Below, in pieces: positions 39,675 to 45,666 of a stretch of 45,666 bases of DNA. The stretch covers positions 1-45,666 of the forward strand of contig NZ_JADIJR010000025.1 of NCBI RefSeq assembly GCF_017355365.1, written 5' to 3'. The position numbers were made by a program, and so were the translations under genes. The notes under the pieces were generated by a model. The model worked only from the letters and a program-made list of their open reading frames with translations. It was not told the DNA's origin and ran no database searches. The first letter of the stretch is position 1. Every line of letters begins with the position of its first letter. This DNA comes from Microbacterium sp. SD291 (GTDB taxonomy: Bacteria > Actinomycetota > Actinomycetes > Actinomycetales > Microbacteriaceae).

Positions 39675-39689
39675 TACCCCTGAGGGGTA
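39675..39689 (-). promoter_or_regulatory. CsoR-type copper operator with copB -10
   Basis: The perfect palindrome TACCCC-TGA-GGGGTA lies just downstream of a minus-strand -10 TAGGAT (39696-39701), so a bound repressor would cover the transcription start. CsoR operators in actinobacteria are G-tract palindromes of this kind. The assignment rests on resemblance and on the copper pump downstream. Confidence 0.7.
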
Positions 39690-39709
39690 TTCCCGATCCT
39701 AGATCGAGG

Positions 39710-39753
39710 ATACGACGAAGGCCCGAGTCTTTCGACCCGGGCCTTCGTCGTAT
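39710..39753 (-). terminator. Terminator of tRNA-His
   Basis: Near-perfect 20-bp inverted repeat (39710-39729 and 39734-39753) with one A/C mismatch and a 4-nt TTTC loop. It begins at the CCA end of tRNA-His and should end that transcript before copB. Confidence 0.8.
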
Positions 39754-39828
39754 GGGGTGAGTAACGGGACTCGAACCCGCGACATCCGGCACCACAAGCC
39801 AGCGCTCTACCAGCTGAGCTATACCCAC
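39753..39828 (-). tRNA. tRNA-His (GTG)
   Basis: Minus strand. Acceptor stem GTGGGTA/TACTCAC (one G-T pair), D arm GCTC..GAGC, anticodon loop CTTGTGG (anticodon GTG), T arm CGGGTTCGAGTCCCG and encoded CCA. Discriminator C73 with a G at position -1 (39829), as required for histidine identity. Confidence 0.95.
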
Positions 39829-39864
39829 CATGTGCCCACCGGAGCGGGCAACCAGATAAGTGTA

Positions 39865-40491
39865 TTACAGGTTCGGGGTGAACTCTGACACCGTGCGCGC
39901 CGCGATCTCACGCGCGTCGTCGCTCGAGGGACCCGGCTCGTCGACGAAGACAGCCTGGCGGTAGTAGCGCAGTTCGCGGATCGACTCGAGGATGTCGGCC
40001 AGCGCGCGGTGCCCGCCGTCCTTGACCGGCGCCTGGAAGAAGACCCGCGGGTACCAGCGGCGGGACAGCTCCTTGATGCTGGATACGTCGACGTTGCGGT
40101 AATGCAGCCACTGGTCGACCTGCGGCATGTACTTGGCGAGGAACATCCGATCGGTGCCGATGGTGTTTCCGGCGAGCGGGGCCTTCCGCTCCAGGGGGAC
40201 GAAGCGCTTGATGTAGGAGAGCACCTGCGCCTCGGCGTCGGCCAACGAGACGCCCTGGGGGATCTCGGTGATCAAGCCTGAGGTCTCGTGCATCTTCGTC
40301 ACGAAATCGTTCATGTTGGCCAGCGCGGCTTCGCTCGGCCGGATGACGACCTGGAACCCCGGATCCACGGGATTGAGTTCGAAATCGGTGATGACGACGG
40401 CGATCTCGACGAGCTCGTCGACCGAGAGATCGAGCCCGGTCATCTCGCAGTCGATCCAGACGAGTCGATCGTTCTCGGAGGCAGATACCAT
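39865..40491 (-). CDS. orn: Oligoribonuclease
   Basis: 208-residue DEDDh 3'-5' exonuclease that finishes nanoRNA and pGpG degradation. WIDCEMTGLDLSVDELVEIAVVITDFELNPVD (exo I), GNTIGTDRMFLAKYMPQVDQWLHYRNVDVSSIKEL (exo II) and GGHRALADILESIRELRYYR (exo III) are all present. ATG 40491 stands 6 nt after TAGGAT (40498-40503, minus strand). It sits between tRNA-Arg and tRNA-His on the same strand, a frequent actinobacterial arrangement. Confidence 0.96.
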   Translation of the reverse strand: MVSASENDRLVWIDCEMTGLDLSVDELVEIAVVITDFELNPVDPGFQVVIRPSEAALANMNDFVTKMHETSGLITEIPQGVSLADAEAQVLSYIKRFVPLERKAPLAGNTIGTDRMFLAKYMPQVDQWLHYRNVDVSSIKELSRRWYPRVFFQAPVKDGGHRALADILESIRELRYYRQAVFVDEPGPSSDDAREIAARTVSEFTPNL

Positions 40492-40526
40492 GACGCCATC
40501 CTATCGACGGCTCAGACATCGGCCTG

Positions 40527-40601
40527 TGGCCCCCCAGGCACGATTCGAACGTGCGACCGGCGACTTAGAAGATCGATGCTCTTCCGCTGAGCTACTGGGG
40601 G
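40527..40601 (-). tRNA. tRNA-Arg (TCT)
   Basis: Minus strand. Acceptor CCCCCAG/CTGGGGG, D arm GCTC..GAGC, anticodon loop CTTCTAA (TCT), T arm GCACGTTCGAATCGTGC, discriminator G and encoded CCA. The first anticodon-stem pair (T27-C43) is mismatched; the other four pair, one as T-G. Confidence 0.9.
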
Positions 40602-40624
40602 TAGGACTTAAGCCTACCGACTCT

Positions 40625-41125
40625 TCAACGGTCGGCGTTACTCTGGCCTGTTTCGTCGGAAACGGAAGCCCTGGAACTCGCACGCCAGGCGCGGGCATAA
40701 GCGTTCCTCCGTTCGCGGCAGGGCTGGCAAGGACATCCGCGGCGTCCTTTCGCCCCGCCTCCGTGCGGAATCCGAGGGCGCGCATGCGGCTGCTCCGGCG
40801 CAGACACCGGAAGGCCCCAACTGAGCAGATGTTTCCGATGCCCCGCGCGAGCGGCCGTCCTGCGGCGATGACAGTTCGCGCAGACGACCTCGCACTTCTG
40901 GATCTCGCGCAGGATCGTCGCCCACGCGCGGGTCGACGAGTTGATCGCCCGTGCGATCTCGAACCGCTTCTCGACTCCGGGGAGGTGATCGAAGTCGAGG
41001 ACCACGGGGTCGTTCTCTCCGCAATCGGCGCATGGGTTCACACGAAGGTGCTCCATCATGCGCGTGAAGTTCTGATGACGGTGCCAGGCCTGTGCGGCCT
41101 TGAGCTTCTCGCCTGTGCTCGGCAC
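40625..41125 (-). CDS. HNH nuclease-like protein
   Basis: 166-residue basic protein. The core resembles an HNH/zinc fold: NPCADCGENDPVVLDFDHLPGVEKRFEI, then ECEV-like KCEVVCANCHRRRTAAR, so CxxC, the Asp-His pair and CxxCH are present. A basic C-terminal half follows with a further Cys cluster (RRGCPCQPCRERRNAYARAW). GTG 41125 is chosen because it follows the upstream stop by 7 bp; the longer frame upstream is a shadow of the 89-aa gene. Whether it cleaves DNA is unknown. The homing or repair role is not readable from sequence. Confidence 0.7.
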   Translation of the reverse strand: MPSTGEKLKAAQAWHRHQNFTRMMEHLRVNPCADCGENDPVVLDFDHLPGVEKRFEIARAINSSTRAWATILREIQKCEVVCANCHRRRTAARAGHRKHLLSWGLPVSAPEQPHARPRIPHGGGAKGRRGCPCQPCRERRNAYARAWRASSRASVSDETGQSNADR

Positions 41126-41132
41126 GGCGCGG

Positions 41133-41402
41133 TCACCCGTTGCGCAGTGCCGCCACGGCATCGTCCGGCCGCCAGAAATCGCCCACCAGGCGGAACGCGC
41201 CGGTGGCGAGATGCAGGCGCTCCGCGCGATAGCGCATGCCCAGTGGGTCGGCGATGATGCGCAGGTGACCGAGCACCCGGCCGTTCCGGTCCTGCACCCG
41301 CCACAGGTGCGCTGCCGCGCGCACGAGGTGCTCACGCGGGGAAGAGAGCCGAGGCGTCGCATACGGAACCTCGGGCAGGGACGTGATCAGGCTGTCGGAC
41401 AT
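41133..41402 (-). CDS. 89-residue protein of unknown function
   Basis: Short protein MSDSLITSLPEVPYATP... containing REHLVRAAAHLWRVQDRNGRVLGHLRIIADPLGMRYRAERLHLATGAFRLVGDFWRPDDAVAALRNG; compact alpha/beta look, no membrane segment and no recognised family. ATG 41402 has GAAGGAG 6 nt upstream and a TATCTT -10 at 41424-41429 on the minus strand. It is the first gene of a probable pair with the HNH protein, and divergent from ssb. Confidence 0.75.
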   Translation of the reverse strand: MSDSLITSLPEVPYATPRLSSPREHLVRAAAHLWRVQDRNGRVLGHLRIIADPLGMRYRAERLHLATGAFRLVGDFWRPDDAVAALRNG

Positions 41403-41597
41403 CGACTTCTCCTTCCTGATTCGAAGATATGAGCGACCTCCGACATTGGACGCGGGTGCTTCGCGTCCACTCCTCCTGCGCAACCGGGGATCCTGACGAG
41501 TTCTCCACCGGTCGCGGGTTTCAGGGGTCTCGACGTCGCCCCGGTGCCGCACTCTGGAGCGATCCGGGCGATCGCCCCGGGCCACAGAGGAGACAAC

Positions 41598-42119
41598 ATG
41601 TCCGACACACTGACGATCGTGGGCAAGGTCGCGACCGACCCGACCCAGGGCAGGACCGCTGGCGGCATCCCGGTGACGAACTTCCGTCTCGCCACGACGC
41701 ACCGTCGCTTCGACGCCGTGACGCAGACCTGGGTGGATGCCGGCACCAACTGGTATTCGGTCGCCGCCTTCCGCCAGCTCGGCGAGCATGCGAAGGCGTC
41801 CCTGCGCACGGGCGACAGCGTCATCGTGACCGGCCGGCTGAAGATCCGCAACTGGGAGGCAGGCGAGAAGCACGGCACGAGCGTCGACATCGACGCCGAC
41901 GCGATCGGACACGATCTCCGATGGGGGATCACGACCTACCTGCGAAGCTCGCGCGCCACGTCGATGGAGCAGCCGATGCGAGGTCTCGCGGATGCGACGA
42001 CTCCGCGCGAGCCGGAGGACGAGCATCCTCTGGACGAGGACCGCGAGCTGAACCCGCTCGACACGTCTTGGTCCACGACGGAGGACGAGGTCGTGAACGC
42101 CGACTCGGTGCTGCACTGA
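41598..42119 (+). CDS. Single-stranded DNA-binding protein, paralogue type
   Basis: 173-residue SSB with an OB fold (LTIVGKVATDPTQGRTAGGIPVTNFRLATTHRRFDAVTQTWVDAGTNWYSVAAFRQLGEHAKASLRTGDSVIVTGRLKIRNW) and a long acidic tail. The tail ends NADSVLH and lacks the DDDxPF-like tip that recruits partner proteins in the housekeeping SSB. This marks it as a second SSB of the actinobacterial SsbB kind. ATG 41598 is preceded by GAGGAG. In some actinobacteria such paralogues act in chromosome segregation or sporulation; here the job is unknown. Confidence 0.85.
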   Translation: MSDTLTIVGKVATDPTQGRTAGGIPVTNFRLATTHRRFDAVTQTWVDAGTNWYSVAAFRQLGEHAKASLRTGDSVIVTGRLKIRNWEAGEKHGTSVDIDADAIGHDLRWGITTYLRSSRATSMEQPMRGLADATTPREPEDEHPLDEDRELNPLDTSWSTTEDEVVNADSVLH

Positions 42120-42178
42120 GCAGGGGCCGCGCGGGGCGGCCTGCGGCTGCAGCCCGCGAGGCGGAGGAAGGCGGCGCA

Positions 42179-42184
42179 TAGACT
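42179..42184 (+). promoter_or_regulatory. -10 box of the lipoprotein gene
   Basis: TAGACT, then 6 nt, then GTG 42191. Confidence 0.6.
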
Positions 42185-42190
42185 CGGATC

Positions 42191-42703
42191 GTGCTCCGAT
42201 GGCCTGCCTCCGCTTCGCGTGCGACGATCGCGGCGGCTGCGGCCGTGTCGATGGCAGTCCTGCTCACGGCCTGCGGAACGCCCCTCCCGGTCGGCCCGGT
42301 GCGCACGTCGACGCCGGCCGATCCCGATGCGAACCCGGCTCCGACCACGCCCGCCACAGCCGAGTCGCCGTCGTACGTCGCGGATGGCACCGCGGCGGAC
42401 AATCTTCCGCTGTTCGCGGCGACGACGGCACAGGTGTGGGCGTCCGATCAGCGCGGATCCGGACGTGCGTATGTCGACGCGCTCGTGGCGTCGGGCTTCG
42501 ACCGGAACGCGATGCAGGTGACGGAGGACCTCACAACCGTCGGCGAACCGGTGGAGAGCCTGCAGTTCTCGGTGCGGTGGGGGGACAGCGAATGCCTCGT
42601 CGGGCAGGTCGGGCCCTCGACCGGCGAGCCGGTCTCGATGGTCATGCCCCAGCTCGCCGAAGGACGCTGCCTGATCGGAGACACGCGCCCGATCGACTGG
42701 TGA
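42191..42703 (+). CDS. Predicted lipoprotein, DUF6993-like
   Basis: 170-residue exported lipoprotein. Signal peptide ending in the lipobox LLTACG (Cys near residue 28), a Pro/Thr-rich spacer, then a small domain (AADNLPLFAATTAQVWASDQRGSGRAYVDALVASGFDRNAMQVTEDLTTVGEPVESLQFSVRWGDSECLVGQVG) with two Cys. It resembles a conserved Microbacteriaceae lipoprotein family; function unknown. GTG 42191 is fixed by the 6-nt spacing from TAGACT. Confidence 0.8.
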   Translation: MLRWPASASRATIAAAAAVSMAVLLTACGTPLPVGPVRTSTPADPDANPAPTTPATAESPSYVADGTAADNLPLFAATTAQVWASDQRGSGRAYVDALVASGFDRNAMQVTEDLTTVGEPVESLQFSVRWGDSECLVGQVGPSTGEPVSMVMPQLAEGRCLIGDTRPIDW

Positions 42704-42744
42704 CGGCTGGGCGAACGCTCGACGGCGCCCGTCTGCGGGGCCGG

Positions 42745-42750
42745 TAGGCT
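42745..42750 (+). promoter_or_regulatory. ettA -10 box with untranslated leader
   Basis: TAGGCT, followed by a leader of about 35 nt containing the Shine-Dalgarno AGAAGGAG before GTG 42792. Contrast with the leaderless genes. Confidence 0.5.
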
Positions 42751-42791
42751 GGAGTGTCGATCTTCGACGCCAACAGAAGGAGCGGTTTTCG

Positions 42792-44471
<1,680 letters not shown>

Positions 44472-44478
44472 GCCGGAG

Positions 44479-44967
44479 ATGTCCGACTCCGACCCGGGAC
44501 CCCGCCTCCACATCCCGATCCACCTCCGCTGGGGAGATCTGGACGCGTTCAACCACGTCAACAACACCTCGATGCTCAAGCTCCTCGAGGAGGCGCGCGT
44601 CCGCGCGTTCTGGCGCGCGGGCCCCGGCGAGGAGGCACCGTCAACCGCGGTGCTCGACTCGGGCATCGAGGAGGGCATCCTCACCCTGATCGCTCGGCAG
44701 GAGATCGAGTACCTCGCACCCGTGCCGTACCAGCGTCGCCCGCTCGAGGTGCAGATGTGGTTCGGCAAGCTCGGCGGCTCCAGCATCGAGGTCTGCTACG
44801 AGGTCTTCAACCACCCGGAGAGCGATGGACGCGTGCTCTACGCGCGCTCGGCTGCCGTGATCGTGCTCGTGGATGCCGGCACCGGCCGGCCGACCAGGCT
44901 CACGGCCGAGATGCGAGAGGCGTGGGAGCCTTTCGCGGGCGCCAAGATCGAGTTCGACCGGCGCTAA
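44479..44967 (+). CDS. Acyl-CoA thioesterase (hotdog fold, 4HBT type)
   Basis: 162-residue thioesterase. HIPIHLRWGDLDAFNHVNNTSMLKLLEEARVRAFW carries the catalytic Asp and the conserved HVNN motif; the following strand RQEIEYLAPVPYQRRPLEVQMWFGKLGGSSIEVCYEVF is typical of single-hotdog 4HBT enzymes. ATG 44479 is 7 bp after the ettA stop with a GGAG immediately upstream, so it is probably cotranscribed with ettA. Substrate unknown. Confidence 0.9.
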   Translation: MSDSDPGPRLHIPIHLRWGDLDAFNHVNNTSMLKLLEEARVRAFWRAGPGEEAPSTAVLDSGIEEGILTLIARQEIEYLAPVPYQRRPLEVQMWFGKLGGSSIEVCYEVFNHPESDGRVLYARSAAVIVLVDAGTGRPTRLTAEMREAWEPFAGAKIEFDRR

Positions 44968-45289
44968 TTCGTCCCTCATCCGGATGCCGATCGAGGAATA
45001 CTGAGGTTTCCGGCGCGCAGAATCTGCGGAATCCCGGGAATCCGGAGATGTCGATTCGAGAATGTGCGCGCGCCGCAGAGGAATTTGAATCAGCGTCTTG
45101 ACGAAAGCCTCGCGGCGGGTCTACCGTGGCGTCGTCCGGTTCGCCGCATAGTCGCAGACGACCATCAGGCTCGCCGGACCATCGAAAGATGGTGGGAAAG
45201 TCATCGCCGGGGTTCGGGGGAACCGCCACGCGGGAGTGTGTACACCGGCGCGTTGTTGCAGGTTCGTCCAATCGAGCGACAGGCGCGTC
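44968..45289 (+). promoter_or_regulatory. Control region and leader of the secreted-protein gene
   Basis: 322 bp without a gene. A clear sigma-70-type promoter is TTGACG (45098-45103), 18-bp spacer, TACCGT (45122-45127), predicting a leader of about 155 nt. The leader has a hairpin ACCATC-GAAA-GATGGT (45178-45193) and GGTT/AACC pairing near 45220. Upstream, GAATC occurs at 45020, 45029 and 45038 with a 9-nt period. Riboswitch class is not recognisable. Confidence 0.6.
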
Positions 45290-45666
45290 ATGGTTCGGGT
45301 AATCGGAGCGAAGCGTTCATCGAACGCGACGTTCGGCGTGATCACGTACGCGACGGCACTCGCCGTCGCAGTGAGCATGGCGATTCCTTTCGGCGCGCCC
45401 CTGAACGCGGACGCCGCCGCCGTTTCCATCTTCACACGCGTCGAGGCGCCGCCAGCAGACCCGCGGCCCGAATCGGCACCGGCGCTGCCGTCGGAGCGAT
45501 CCGACGAGATCGTCGTGCACATCAGCTCCGCCATCGACACCGAGGGCCCCGCGATCGCAGACGCAGCGCCCGTGGTCGGGCAGCTCGCGATGCTAGGCTC
45601 CCGGCCGTTCGAGACGACGGACCCGACGCCGACGGACCCGACGCCGACCGAGCCTCCGAGCGAGCC
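45290..45666 (+). CDS. Secreted protein, N-terminal part (cut by the window edge)
   Basis: Open frame from ATG 45290 to the end of the window, 125 codons with no stop. Begins MVRVIGAKRSSNATF, then a hydrophobic stretch GVITYATALAVAVSMAIPFGAPL and a cleavage-like ADAAA, so it is a secretory signal peptide. The mature start is Pro/Ala/Asp/Thr-rich and low-complexity, ending at the edge in repeated DPTPTDPTPTEPPSEP. This could be a cell-wall-linked protein or peptidase spacer. Codon use is normal for the window. The catalytic or anchoring part is outside, so no function is assigned. Confidence 0.7.
   Translation, partial: MVRVIGAKRSSNATFGVITYATALAVAVSMAIPFGAPLNADAAAVSIFTRVEAPPADPRPESAPALPSERSDEIVVHISSAIDTEGPAIADAAPVVGQLAMLGSRPFETTDPTPTDPTPTEPPSE

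Noticed and set aside
40625..41602. Toxin-antitoxin or restriction cassette around the HNH protein
   Set aside because: No methyltransferase, antitoxin-like DNA-binding protein or mobility gene is present; only the HNH core supports the idea.
44900..45271. 123-aa minus-strand frame in the 45 kb gap
   Set aside because: Overlaps the thioesterase end and the plus-strand promoter; no start signal or recognisable domain.
45134..45289. c-di-AMP (ydaO) riboswitch in the leader of the secreted-protein gene
   Set aside because: GGGGGAACC is suggestive and the gene context fits, but the conserved 3' core of the ydaO element is not seen.

Overview
The window looks like a chromosomal stretch from a high-GC actinomycete of the family Microbacteriaceae, most likely Microbacterium. 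I infer this from the GC-rich composition, the actinobacterial order dprA-xerC-M23-rpsB-tsf-pyrH-frr-cdsA, the GlgE route to alpha-glucan, an archaeal-style GatCAB amidotransferase, and the protein sequences themselves. No IS element, prophage, CRISPR array or foreign island is visible. Almost all of it is core genome, densely packed and with few long gaps.

Layout. 1-7.9 kb: end of dprA, xerC, a convergent M23 peptidase, then rpsB-tsf, pyrH, frr-cdsA and two cell-envelope genes (a double DivIVA-domain protein and a secreted lysozyme-like protein). 7.9-13.1 kb: a small zinc-ribbon protein coupled to an alpha/beta hydrolase, an AI-2E family permease on the minus strand, a large membrane/lipoprotein fusion and a thioredoxin-TPR co-chaperone. 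13.1-19.6 kb (minus): glgX, then glgE-glgB, an alpha-glucan module. 19.7-24.3 kb (plus): a cysteine desulfurase, mnmA (tRNA 2-thiolation) and ligA. 24.3-29.4 kb (minus): GNAT, acylphosphatase, GNAT, DEAD-box RNA helicase and acyl-CoA ligase. 29.5-35.1 kb (plus): gatC-gatA-gatB, dinB, a small GerW-like protein and a P-loop kinase. 35.1-39.6 kb (minus): DUF2017, clpS, a small zincin, an OsmC protein, a LysE exporter and a CopB-type copper ATPase with a CsoR-like operator. 39.7-41.4 kb (minus): tRNA-His, orn, tRNA-Arg, an HNH protein and an 89-aa protein. 41.6-45.67 kb (plus): an ssb paralogue, a lipoprotein, ettA, a thioesterase and the start of a secreted protein cut off by the window edge.

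How the genes work together. The first block couples translation (S2, EF-Ts, RRF), UMP and CDP-diacylglycerol supply, and envelope growth. GlgX/GlgE/GlgB debranch, extend and branch glucan. The desulfurase probably supplies sulfur to MnmA. GatCAB makes Gln-tRNA and/or Asn-tRNA. ClpS links to N-degron proteolysis.

The most distinctive signals are at DNA level rather than in a new gene cassette. At least eleven genes have a TANNNT hexamer exactly 6 nt before the start codon, consistent with leaderless mRNAs, and this fixes several starts. A hexamer, GGATGC/GCATCC, recurs inside coding regions and appears to override codon preference. There are also a structured rpsB leader, a copper operator sitting downstream of a -10 box, and an internal lipobox in a fused membrane protein. 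I did not find a convincing undescribed multi-gene system.
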